64,000 bases of DNA. Source: Bacteroidota bacterium. Its GTDB lineage: Bacteria > Bacteroidota > JABWAT01. Of this stretch, positions 55,098 through 64,000 are shown in pieces (within the stretch, counting starts at the first letter, position 1; the number at the start of each line of letters is the position of its first letter). The notes under the pieces were generated by a model, which was given only the letters and a program-made list of their open reading frames with translations, did not search any database and was not told the DNA's origin. The stretch is taken from contig JABWAT010000001.1 in NCBI GenBank assembly GCA_013360915.1, positions 594,981-658,980 of the forward strand, written 5' to 3'. The position numbers and the translations under genes were made by a program.

Positions 55098-57511
55098 AGA
55101 ACGGACAGTTTGGGCTGACGTTTAAATCGTGGAGGCAAATTGGTAAATACCGTAAAAACCACTTCTTCTTTTTTCGTTCCGCCATCTTTAACCTGTTGTT
55201 CTTCCGGCCTGGCGGAGGTCACCTGTGGTGTTTCGGCATTTTTTCCGGTGGTTGCAGGAGCTACTTTGGCCGCATCGGCCATTTGTTTTTTCAGAGTTAC
55301 AGCAATATCAGATTTCGGATAGGAAGCCAGTATCCGTTTATAATAACTCATGGCCAGATCGGTGTTCTGACGGTAATACTCCTGAAAATAACCCGATGCA
55401 TACAGAAGCCGTGGAAAATAATTGGCAGTGGTATCGGCGGATTGAAGTGATTGGAGCAAATTCCAGGAAGAATCGGCCTGACCTGCCATCATCATAGAAA
55501 TCGCCTCATTCAGCCGTGTTTCCTCTGCCTTTCTGATCAGCCCGATTGAATCGGTCATGCCAAGCCGAATCCTGGCTTCCTTTCCGTATTCAGTATCGGG
55601 AAACTGATTCATCAGCGACGTCAGGGTGGTCCGGTAACCGGTCGTGTCATTTTTCCGGAATTGTGAAGCAGAACGGGCATACAATAACCTGGGCAATCGG
55701 GGCGAACCGGCATACAACCGCTCGGCAAGGGCCACTCTGGTAATGACAGAATCGTCTTCCATGGTTCTGAAATAGGCCATTTCGATGAGTTGTTCAATGA
55801 CCGTGAGACGGTTTTCCAACAGTTTGGCAAAAGAAGCAGAATCAGAAGCCTGAGAAAACCGGTTTTTACGTTTGTTTCTGATCAGAAACTTGCTGTATTC
55901 TTTTTCAGAAAACGGATCGGGTTTTTCAACCATCTGAGACCGTTGATTCGATTGACCACCGGCATTCCCTGACCGCTGAGAGGGCTGGCTTCGTCGCTGA
56001 ATCTGTTTATCCGTGGTAACCTGCCCGGAGGTGGACGATCCGGCAAAAGGATCTGGTTCGGGCACAGGAACCGGTTCGGGTTGCTGAAACAGTCCCGTTT
56101 CATCATTGGTCGGAGGAAGAATGGGTGGGGGAACCGGCACAGATTGCTCTTGCTGAAAAAACATGTTCTCTTCTGATTCAGCATCCGCAATCACCGGATC
56201 CATCTTTTCGGAAACCTTTACGGAATCGGATTTCAGGCTATCGGGCAACTCAACCGGTTTTATCAGAATACCAAGTGAAAGAACCGAATCCAGTTCCTGA
56301 AAATCGTAATTTAATTCCAGATACTCCTGTATCCGCGACGCCCGGTTTCTGGAGACGGTAATGGTGGTATCGCCGGGTTGAGCATTCCCCGAACTTCCCT
56401 TTTCATAAAAATAACGCGACAGTTCAAGGTCCTTGATGGTCGTTTCATAGATCTCACCGACTTCCTGCCAGGCTTTCGGGATCAGGGTTGAGGCCGGATT
56501 GTCGGTAATAAACGTCCGGTATTGAGCAACCGCCGAAGGAATGTTGCCTCCGGCCCGATCGATCCTGGCTTGCTCCAATACCATCAGTGGATGGTAATTA
56601 CCCAAATCATCATCATCAAGTAACCGGTCAAGAGCATTTTGGGCCCCTTCGACATCGCCCGATTGAAGAAAACATTCCACTTCACGGATACCGGCCCAAT
56701 ACCAGGCTGCAGGCAGTGACGATTGGGAGGCGGACCGCCGGAACCATTCACGGGCACTGGTATAGTCCCCCTGATTCTGCCTGGATCGGCCAAGAAGATA
56801 ACTGGCCCGTGACAATGCTTCCTGATCATCATACAGGAGAATACCGGCTTCAAGGTAAGTGACTGCCAGCTTATACTCACCCACCTGAAAAAACCGATCA
56901 GCCAGCAGAAGGTTTGCTTCGCCTTTGATCGGATCTGGTATATCCGGCCGGTCGATGATTCCTTCCATCAGGATGATGGCTTCCTCTGTTTTCATTTGCT
57001 CCAGATAGGTCCGGGCCAGGAACAGGGTGGCTTCAAAGACCACATCGGGATCATGATAATTCGAAATGACTTCCTTGAATTTTCGTTCAGCCGGTGAGAA
57101 GTCTCCCATGAAATAATAGCTTTTGCCCATCATCAGAAGGGCATCGTCCACCAGATCACTCCCTTCTGCATTCTGTACAATACTCAGGGTTTTCTGCACA
57201 ACCTTTTGTAATTCGCCCCGCCCCACACTTCCCTTTTTAAACACGGGAAATACCGAGACAATATCACCCCCGGTTTTCAGATTCTGTTCATAAAATCCTC
57301 TGATTACCTTCTGATAAAGGCGGTCTGCGTTATAATAGGCATTAAAGTAGGCGGTAAAATTATACCACCATCTTTCATAAACGGGAAGGGGGGTCTTCTT
57401 TTCTTCGGTCCCGGTGGTTTCCTGGGCCAGAACCGAAGAAACTTGCGGAAAAAGAATCAGACTGGCAAAAATGAGAAACTTACCTGGTTTCAAACTGTTT
57501 CCTGATTTCAT
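55091..57511 (-). CDS. SprE/PorW-like TPR protein, exported
   Basis: About 806 residues. A signal peptide (FLIFASLILFPQVSSVLAQ) follows the ATG at 57511; an upstream ATG (57553) is less likely because it would bury it. The mature start WWYNFTAYFNAYYNADRLYQ and VFPVFKKG resemble SprE/PorW, the TPR lipoprotein tied to type IX secretion and gliding in Bacteroidota. TPR-like repeats fill 100-380, a Pro/Glu/Gln-rich linker covers about 460-540, then further repeats. No lipobox cysteine is obvious. It overlaps the sirtuin by 32 nt and folC by 7. No other T9SS core gene is seen. Confidence 0.7.
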   Translation of the reverse strand: MKSGNSLKPGKFLIFASLILFPQVSSVLAQETTGTEEKKTPLPVYERWWYNFTAYFNAYYNADRLYQKVIRGFYEQNLKTGGDIVSVFPVFKKGSVGRGELQKVVQKTLSIVQNAEGSDLVDDALLMMGKSYYFMGDFSPAERKFKEVISNYHDPDVVFEATLFLARTYLEQMKTEEAIILMEGIIDRPDIPDPIKGEANLLLADRFFQVGEYKLAVTYLEAGILLYDDQEALSRASYLLGRSRQNQGDYTSAREWFRRSASQSSLPAAWYWAGIREVECFLQSGDVEGAQNALDRLLDDDDLGNYHPLMVLEQARIDRAGGNIPSAVAQYRTFITDNPASTLIPKAWQEVGEIYETTIKDLELSRYFYEKGSSGNAQPGDTTITVSRNRASRIQEYLELNYDFQELDSVLSLGILIKPVELPDSLKSDSVKVSEKMDPVIADAESEENMFFQQEQSVPVPPPILPPTNDETGLFQQPEPVPVPEPDPFAGSSTSGQVTTDKQIQRRSQPSQRSGNAGGQSNQRSQMVEKPDPFSEKEYSKFLIRNKRKNRFSQASDSASFAKLLENRLTVIEQLIEMAYFRTMEDDSVITRVALAERLYAGSPRLPRLLYARSASQFRKNDTTGYRTTLTSLMNQFPDTEYGKEARIRLGMTDSIGLIRKAEETRLNEAISMMMAGQADSSWNLLQSLQSADTTANYFPRLLYASGYFQEYYRQNTDLAMSYYKRILASYPKSDIAVTLKKQMADAAKVAPATTGKNAETPQVTSARPEEQQVKDGGTKKEEVVFTVFTNLPPRFKRQPKLSVLW

Positions 57512-58229
57512 TGACCAGCAACGGAAGGAATTCACCTGACCGCGCAAAAACATGGTATCCAGACAGGACCGATACCGGAGTTTCCTCTGGATTGATCACC
57601 ATGACCAGTTTTCCCTGTCTGGCGGCATCAAAAGGCAGTCTTGCTGCAGGATAGACTTCTGCAGAGGTGCCAATTACCATAAAAATCGTACATTCATCGG
57701 TTTTGCGAAAGGCATTTTCGAGCACACCCACCGGCAACTGTTCGCCAAACCAGACCACATCGGGACGAACCAGCCCGCCGCACCGGTCACACCGGGGAGG
57801 AAGCTCCGTGATTTCCTCCTTTCCAGTTCCGCAGGAAATACAATAATTCCGTTCAATGTTTCCGTGTAACTCCAGAACCCTGGTGGAACCTGCACGCTGG
57901 TGAAGATTATCAATATTCTGCGTCACCAGGGTAAAGTCTCCGAACAATTTTTGCATTTCAACCAGTGCAAAATGACCTGCATTCGGCAGGACCGATTGGA
58001 TGGTATCCTTTCTGAACTGATACCACTGCCACACCAATTCCGGATCCCGCAGAAAGGCCGTAAAATCAGCAAGATCTTTCGGATTAAACTTTGACCACAA
58101 GCCCGTTGTCTTGTCACGGAAGGTGGCAATTCCGCTTTCAGCCGACACACCGGCGCCGGTGAGAACCACCACTTTCGAGTCGGGTGTGAAGCGGGCGGCC
58201 AGTTCAGCCGGAGTTGGATTAATGATCAT
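57480..58229 (-). CDS. cobB: NAD-dependent deacylase (sirtuin), SIRT5-like
   Basis: 249 residues. LTGAGVSAESGIATFRD is the NAD motif, TQNIDNLHQRAGS carries the core residues, HGNIE the catalytic His, and CISCGTGKEE with CDRCGG forms the zinc site. WQWYQFRKDTI has the Tyr and Arg (Y-x-x-R) that in SIRT5 and CobB recognise acidic acyl groups, so it probably removes succinyl or malonyl as well as acetyl groups from lysines. It starts about 130 nt after atpC. Confidence 0.93.
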   Translation of the reverse strand: MIINPTPAELAARFTPDSKVVVLTGAGVSAESGIATFRDKTTGLWSKFNPKDLADFTAFLRDPELVWQWYQFRKDTIQSVLPNAGHFALVEMQKLFGDFTLVTQNIDNLHQRAGSTRVLELHGNIERNYCISCGTGKEEITELPPRCDRCGGLVRPDVVWFGEQLPVGVLENAFRKTDECTIFMVIGTSAEVYPAARLPFDAARQGKLVMVINPEETPVSVLSGYHVFARSGEFLPLLVNEIRKQFETR

Positions 58230-58360
58230 GAAGGGTCAGCAGAAGACGACTCTTGCCAGAGGGAACAGAAACCAATGCAACAGGAATGAAAACCGCGCAG
58301 GGAATTTCAACGGGTGTCCGGGAGGGGGCGGAGTCAATCAGACGCCTCTCACCCCTGAAA

Positions 58361-58771
58361 TCAGGACGATTTTCCCGATACCCGGATCCGGGCGATGGCT
58401 CTTAAAAGAGCCAGACGGGCGCGAGCATCATCCATGTCGGCCTTGCGTTGACGAAGACGGTCTTCGGCACGCTTTTTAGAAGCTTCAGCACGCTGAATAT
58501 CAATTTCTTCGGCCCGCTCAGCGGTCTCAGCCAGCAGAATCACTTCGTTCCGGTGCACTTCGAGAAATCCACCGCTGACTGCATAATACTGAGTCATGCC
58601 ATCCACTGTGATCACTTTCACTTCACCGGGATGAAGTTCCGAAATGAAATCGGCGTGATTGGGAAGGATGGTGAAACTACCATTCACACCGGGAGCAGTG
58701 ACCTGAACCACCTCACCGGCGAACATGGACCTGACCGGCGACACCATGCTCAGATGAAGACGTTTTTCCAT
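58361..58771 (-). CDS. atpC: ATP synthase F1 epsilon subunit
   Basis: 136 residues. LHLSMVSPVRSMFAGEVVQVTAPGVNGSFTILPNHADF is the N-terminal beta-sandwich start, and the C-terminal two-helix part (IQRAEASKKRAEDRLRQRKA) is predicted as the inhibitory hairpin. It lies 4 nt after atpD, and the pair stands apart from the other F-type subunits, which are not in the window. Confidence 0.93.
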   Translation of the reverse strand: MEKRLHLSMVSPVRSMFAGEVVQVTAPGVNGSFTILPNHADFISELHPGEVKVITVDGMTQYYAVSGGFLEVHRNEVILLAETAERAEEIDIQRAEASKKRAEDRLRQRKADMDDARARLALLRAIARIRVSGKSS

Positions 58772-58775
58772 GGTA

Positions 58776-60366
<1,591 letters not shown>

Positions 60367-60389
60367 GTACTGATTGCAATAAAAGTCTG

Positions 60390-60420
60390 CGAATTTAATC
60401 TCAGCAGGGGCCTAAATCAA
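60390..60420 (-). promoter_or_regulatory. Candidate promoter for tRNA-Thr and atpDC
   Basis: Minus strand: TTG at 60420-60418, a 20-nt spacer, then TAAATTCG at 60397-60390, a near match to TAnnTTTG. The predicted start is about 20 nt before the tRNA 5' end. No terminator is visible between the tRNA and atpD. Confidence 0.5.
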
Positions 60421-60520
60421 AAACTTGCGCATTGCATTTGATACGGACAATCGGTCATTTTTCCGTCAATTCTGCGCCACATCAGAACAAAAACGAAAGA
60501 ATCGCCGAGGGGGTGCCTTT

Positions 60521-60979
60521 TCAGTCGGTTTCTACGATTAATTCAATCTCGACAGGGGCATTTTTCGGAAGCTCTGCAACACCGACTGCCGACCGGGCAT
60601 GCTGCCCGGCAGGACCGAACAGCTCGAGAAGCAGGTCACTGGCGCCATTGATCACCGCCGGTTGGTTGGTGAAACCAGGAGCAGATGCAACGAATCCAAC
60701 CACCTTCACCACCTTTTTAACCGAGTCCAGATTGCCTGTGAGGGTATGCACGGCTGCCAGCGCATTCAGAATGCAGATCTGAGCACACCGGCGGGCTTCT
60801 TCCTCACTGACGGTTTCACCCACTTTTCCGGTTGCGGCCAGCACACCATTCACCGTTGGTAACTGGCCCGAGGTATAGACCAGATTGCCGGTCCGGACCG
60901 CCGGTACATAGGATGCCAATGGTGCAGCTACCTGTGGCAACTGGAGGTTCAGACCGGCAAGCTTTTTCATGACAGACAT
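60521..60979 (-). CDS. RidA/YjgF-family protein
   Basis: 152 residues. GNLVYTSGQLPTVNGVL is the family start, and HARSAVGVAELPKNAPVEIE carries the Arg (as R105 of RidA) that binds the carboxylate of imine substrates. It belongs to the longer RidA-like group rather than strict RidA, so deaminase activity on enamine/imine intermediates is likely but not certain. A GGATAAAT leader precedes the ATG at 60979. It lies 3 nt after the threonine aldolase gene. Confidence 0.85.
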   Translation of the reverse strand: MSVMKKLAGLNLQLPQVAAPLASYVPAVRTGNLVYTSGQLPTVNGVLAATGKVGETVSEEEARRCAQICILNALAAVHTLTGNLDSVKKVVKVVGFVASAPGFTNQPAVINGASDLLLELFGPAGQHARSAVGVAELPKNAPVEIELIVETD

Positions 60980-60982
60980 GAT

Positions 60983-62008
60983 TTATCCTTTCACGGTTTG
61001 AATAATTTCACAAGCTTTATCGATGTCAGTTTCAGACAGATCCCGATGGGTTACCATCCGGACGTGTCGGCTGGAAAAGGGCGAGGCCAGCACTCCGTTT
61101 TCCTTTAATAGCTGAACCCATTCGGGCGCGGAACGACCTGTCTGGCCCACATCCACAATCAGGATATTGGTGCGGACGGTTTCAGGATCGATTCCGACTC
61201 CCGGAATATCGGTCCAGATCCCGGCCAGTCGCCTGATACGGTCGTGATCTTTTTTAAGGTCTTTCAGGTGGTGATCAAGTGCATAGATACAGGCAGCAGC
61301 CAGGATTCCAGCCTGCCGCATTCCCCCTCCCCACATTTTGCGCAGTCGGTGAGCCTTCGTGATAAATTCCTTTGTCCCGGCAATCACCGACCCAACCGGA
61401 GCTCCCAGTCCTTTCGAAAAGCAGAGAGACACCGAATCGACCAGGGCGGTGTAATCATGAACAGGCACGCCGGTTGCAATGTGAGCATTCCACAAACGGG
61501 CGCCATCGAGGTGAATCTGTATGCCGGCCTGCCTTGAGAAGGCATACAGATCCTTCATCGTTTCGATCGGATAGATGGTTCCTCCAGCTTTGTTCACAGT
61601 ATTTTCGAGGGCAATCAGGCGGGTCCAGGGATTCCAGTAAGCCCGGTCACGTATTGCAGAAGCAACCAGATCGGTGGTCAGGATGCCATGACGGCCCCTG
61701 AGCGGATGCAGCTGGACCTGAGATAAATTGCCTGCCGCACCCGATTCGTAATTAAATATGTGCGCAGAATAGTCACAGATTACCTCATCACCGGGTTGTG
61801 TATGGGTCCGCAGACACAACTGATTTCCCATGGTTCCGCTTGGAACGAACAATGCGGCTTCTTTACCAGTCAGACGGGCCACCCGGTCCTGCAGCTCATT
61901 GACAGTTGGATCCTCACCATACACATCATCGCCCACAGCCGCACTCATCATGGCGGCGATCATACCCGGGGTTGGTTTGGTGACAGTATCGGAACGGAGA
62001 TCAATCAT
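60983..62008 (-). CDS. ltaE: Low-specificity L-threonine aldolase
   Basis: 341 residues of the PLP-dependent beta-eliminating family. [16 protein letters not shown] and [14 protein letters not shown] are family signatures, [15 protein letters not shown] contains the Asp and Arg that hold the cofactor, and [14 protein letters not shown] the PLP-lysine. It splits threonine or allo-threonine to glycine and acetaldehyde. It shares a transcript with the RidA-like gene, which may clear reactive by-products, an inference from context. Confidence 0.92.
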   Translation of the reverse strand: MIDLRSDTVTKPTPGMIAAMMSAAVGDDVYGEDPTVNELQDRVARLTGKEAALFVPSGTMGNQLCLRTHTQPGDEVICDYSAHIFNYESGAAGNLSQVQLHPLRGRHGILTTDLVASAIRDRAYWNPWTRLIALENTVNKAGGTIYPIETMKDLYAFSRQAGIQIHLDGARLWNAHIATGVPVHDYTALVDSVSLCFSKGLGAPVGSVIAGTKEFITKAHRLRKMWGGGMRQAGILAAACIYALDHHLKDLKKDHDRIRRLAGIWTDIPGVGIDPETVRTNILIVDVGQTGRSAPEWVQLLKENGVLASPFSSRHVRMVTHRDLSETDIDKACEIIQTVKG

Positions 62009-62135
62009 AATTCAAAGACATTCATTTTCAACCATTTAAAGGAACTCTGACTGAGTCCTGGTTCTTTAAAAAAACCGGATGGTGCTATTGTCACCAAATA
62101 AGAGCAAAGTGTCAATCTGGCCGATGTTAAAATTG

Positions 62136-63065
62136 CTAATCCAACTCGGGATGCGTCTCATGAAATCCGGCCGTTCTGCGGGTTCCGTCGGCCAGCACCT
62201 CGACCGGATCGACATGAACAAAGGCCTTGGCAATCTCAGGTATGGTTTGCAAAGCGGCCTCCACATCGTCCGAAATCTGGTGCGATTCCCGTGTGGTCAG
62301 CCGGTAATCCACTTCGATATGAATTTCAACGTGTATTTTATTTCCCACATAGTGACTCCGGAGGGTATTCAAAGCGAGCACACCCCGGACCGACAGCGCT
62401 TTCAATCGGATGGTCCTGATCAGGTCCTCATCGGCGGTTTTTCCCATGAGGTAGTCAATGTTTTCAACACCGATTTCATACCCTCCCTTGAAGATAAATC
62501 CGGCTACAATCAGACTCGCAAAGGCATCAAACCAGATCAGACCTGTGCCAGCCAGAGCCACACCCACCAGAGCCACAATGGTTGCAGCCACATCATTTCT
62601 TGAATCAATGGCCAACGCACGAATGGAAGGTGAATGAAGTTTCTTGGACAGTTTTCTGAAATACCAGCTCATCACCAGTTTCACAACCACCGTGATTCCC
62701 AAGGCAATAAGGGCCACCCCGGCCAGAATCTCCCGGTCGCCCGAAAACATCTGAATCACAGCTTTCTGGGCCACCTCGAAAGCCAGGATCCCGGCAATTA
62801 CTGCAATTATCAGAGCTGCAATGGGTTCGGCCCTGTGGTGCCCGAAGGGATGCTCTTTATCCGCAGATTGGCTCCCGATTTTTACCCCGACCGCAATCAC
62901 CGCCGAGGCAATCACATCCATCATCGAATGAAGAGCATCAGAAATCACCGCAAGCGACCCTGAATAGATCCCCAGCGCCAATTTGAGAATCAATAAAAAC
63001 CCATTACCGATGAGGGCCACGGCACTGGCCCGTTTAACCGACCTGTTCACTACCTGATTGGTCAT
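62136..63065 (-). CDS. Cation diffusion facilitator family transporter
   Basis: 309 residues and six helices. SDALHSMMDVIASAV carries the H-x3-D metal site of helix 2, and FDAFASLIVAGFI the D of helix 5. A HPFGHHRAEPIAAL loop is present, as is a C-terminal cytoplasmic ferredoxin-like domain (KIHVEIHIEVDYRLT, HVDPVE). It exports zinc, iron or manganese in exchange for protons. It overlaps the uvrC end by 32 nt. Confidence 0.93.
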   Translation of the reverse strand: MTNQVVNRSVKRASAVALIGNGFLLILKLALGIYSGSLAVISDALHSMMDVIASAVIAVGVKIGSQSADKEHPFGHHRAEPIAALIIAVIAGILAFEVAQKAVIQMFSGDREILAGVALIALGITVVVKLVMSWYFRKLSKKLHSPSIRALAIDSRNDVAATIVALVGVALAGTGLIWFDAFASLIVAGFIFKGGYEIGVENIDYLMGKTADEDLIRTIRLKALSVRGVLALNTLRSHYVGNKIHVEIHIEVDYRLTTRESHQISDDVEAALQTIPEIAKAFVHVDPVEVLADGTRRTAGFHETHPELD

Positions 63066-64000
63066 CCGGTTTCTCCTGATGTTTTAAATGGTTGCGGATT
63101 ATTTCCGCCTTTTTCTTTCCGACCAGGCCCACGAGTGCCTCATCCGATGCTTCCCTGACTCCCTTCACCGATCCAAAGGTTGTCAGCAGGCTGGCAGTCA
63201 GCGTTTTGCCTATTCCCGGAATGGTGAGTAATTCTGAAGTGAGGGTACGTTTAGATCGTTTTTCCCGGTGATAGGTAATGGCAAACCGGTGAGCTTCATC
63301 CCGGACCTGCTGTAAAAGCCGAAGTCCCGAGGAGGTCTTTGGCAGCGAGTAGGGGTCTTTATCGCCCGGCAGGTATACTTCCTCCAGCTTTTTCGCCAAT
63401 CCGATCACCATCACCGATGCTGCAGTGGTTTGTTTTAAAACAGCCACGGCATGGGACAATTGACCTTTCCCTCCATCAATCACAATCAGGTCTGGCAGCG
63501 GGAGCTCAGTTGAAAGAGATCCGTTGTACCTTCTCGACATGATTTCGGCCATGGTGGCAAAATCATCGGCACCCACCACGGTTTTTACAGAAAATTTCCG
63601 GTAATCCGATTTTTTTGGTTTGCCATCCACGAAACAGACCATGGAGGAAACAGGATCTAAACCCTGAATATTGCTGTTATCAAAACATTCGATCCGGCGG
63701 GGAAGTCCCGGTAATCTCAGGTCACGCTGAAGGGCCCGGACCGATCCTGGTACAAATTCTTCAATTTTTTTCTGTTTCTGAAGCATCAGATCGCTGAGGA
63801 GGTGACCGGCATTTTTGCGGGCCATGTCGAGCAGTTTAAGTTTTTCGCCAATTCTCGGGATCACTACCGATACTTTCCTGTCAGAAAGCGTACGCAGGGC
63901 CGCAGCCAGTCCTGAATAATCGGTATCTGGAAGCGGGGCCACCACCACTTCCTGCGGGATAAAGGCCACGGTTTTATAGTGACGGAACAGGAACGCTTCG
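63034..64000 (-). CDS. uvrC: Excinuclease ABC subunit C, C-terminal part (cut by window edge)
   Basis: The reading frame stays open to the right edge (EAFLFRHYKT before the apparent start), so this is the C-terminal ~321 residues. RRIECFDNSNIQG, VVGADDFATMAEIMSRR and LIVIDGGKGQLS match the RNase H-like endonuclease domain with its catalytic Asp residues, and LLTIPGIGKTLTASLLTTFGS is the terminal helix-hairpin-helix. The protein cuts on both sides of lesions marked by UvrAB. The window holds no uvrA or uvrB. Confidence 0.96.
   Translation of the reverse strand, partial: EAFLFRHYKTVAFIPQEVVVAPLPDTDYSGLAAALRTLSDRKVSVVIPRIGEKLKLLDMARKNAGHLLSDLMLQKQKKIEEFVPGSVRALQRDLRLPGLPRRIECFDNSNIQGLDPVSSMVCFVDGKPKKSDYRKFSVKTVVGADDFATMAEIMSRRYNGSLSTELPLPDLIVIDGGKGQLSHAVAVLKQTTAASVMVIGLAKKLEEVYLPGDKDPYSLPKTSSGLRLLQQVRDEAHRFAITYHREKRSKRTLTSELLTIPGIGKTLTASLLTTFGSVKGVREASDEALVGLVGKKKAEIIRNHLKHQEKPDDQSGSEQVG

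Noticed and set aside
58354-58365. Palindrome at the atpC stop as a terminator
   Set aside because: Five base pairs with a 2-nt loop and no T-tract.

Overview
The window is a 64 kb, gene-dense (about 63 protein genes and one tRNA), roughly 50% GC chromosomal segment of housekeeping character. All but five of the protein genes lie on the minus strand, many overlap by 1-32 nt, and no intergenic gap exceeds 200 nt. No phage, transposon, CRISPR array or defence island is visible. The lineage looks like Bacteroidota or a close FCB-group relative. Several promoters fit the Bacteroidota pattern TTG-N19..21-TAnnTTTG, there is a GldA/GldF/GldG-like ABC module and a SprE/PorW-like TPR protein, and atpD-atpC stand apart from the other ATP synthase genes. 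This placement is an inference; no 16S gene is present.

Layout. 1-1.2 kb: gmk (cut by the edge) and yicC on the minus strand, divergent from a pabC-pabB pair (1.25-3.4 kb) through overlapping promoters. 3.4-9.6 kb: membrane and envelope genes (DUF5668-like protein, double PspC protein, ZIP transporter, TPR protein, CPBP protease homologue), a DUF309 protein, a 54-residue lipoprotein with its own terminator, an NSUN-type RNA methyltransferase and a hotdog thioesterase. 9.6-24.4 kb: the rest of a tightly packed run starting at purF, with ubiA, pgsA, ftsY, rimO, plsC, a sensor-kinase-like protein, the Gld-type ABC module, a DUF4340 protein, an M28 peptidase, a 2Fe-2S ferredoxin and a double-length thyX. 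24.5-32.3 kb: PHP hydrolase, YfiM-like protein, CorC/CNNM protein, ssb, fmt, def, ruvX, an HU/IHF protein and rel.

32.4-40.8 kb: gamma-glutamyltranspeptidase, a predicted outer-membrane barrel with a TonB-like C-terminal domain, an orphan MlaD, a Xer recombinase and two tandem sodium:solute symporters. 40.8-50.3 kb: an operon with a visible start and end, ileS-dksA-lspA-rlmI-rodZ-ligA-unknown-STAS. 50.4-52.4 kb: the second plus-strand island (thioredoxin-like protein, TatD, TcdA), convergent with rho at a shared hairpin terminator. 53.9-64 kb: folC, the SprE/PorW-like TPR protein, a SIRT5-like sirtuin, atpC, atpD, tRNA-Thr(CGU), a RidA homologue, threonine aldolase, a CDF transporter and uvrC (cut by the right edge).

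No new multi-gene system stands out. The most interesting items are: an IleRS whose HIGH signature reads GIHH; a tandem-duplicated ThyX with a cysteine tail, translationally coupled to a ferredoxin; two PspC genes fused in frame with the second gene's start signal still present; a beta-barrel fused to a TonB-like domain next to an orphan MCE protein; a sensor kinase that has lost its G1 aspartate; a STAS protein with a poly-Asp microsatellite tail; and a likely leaderless promoter.
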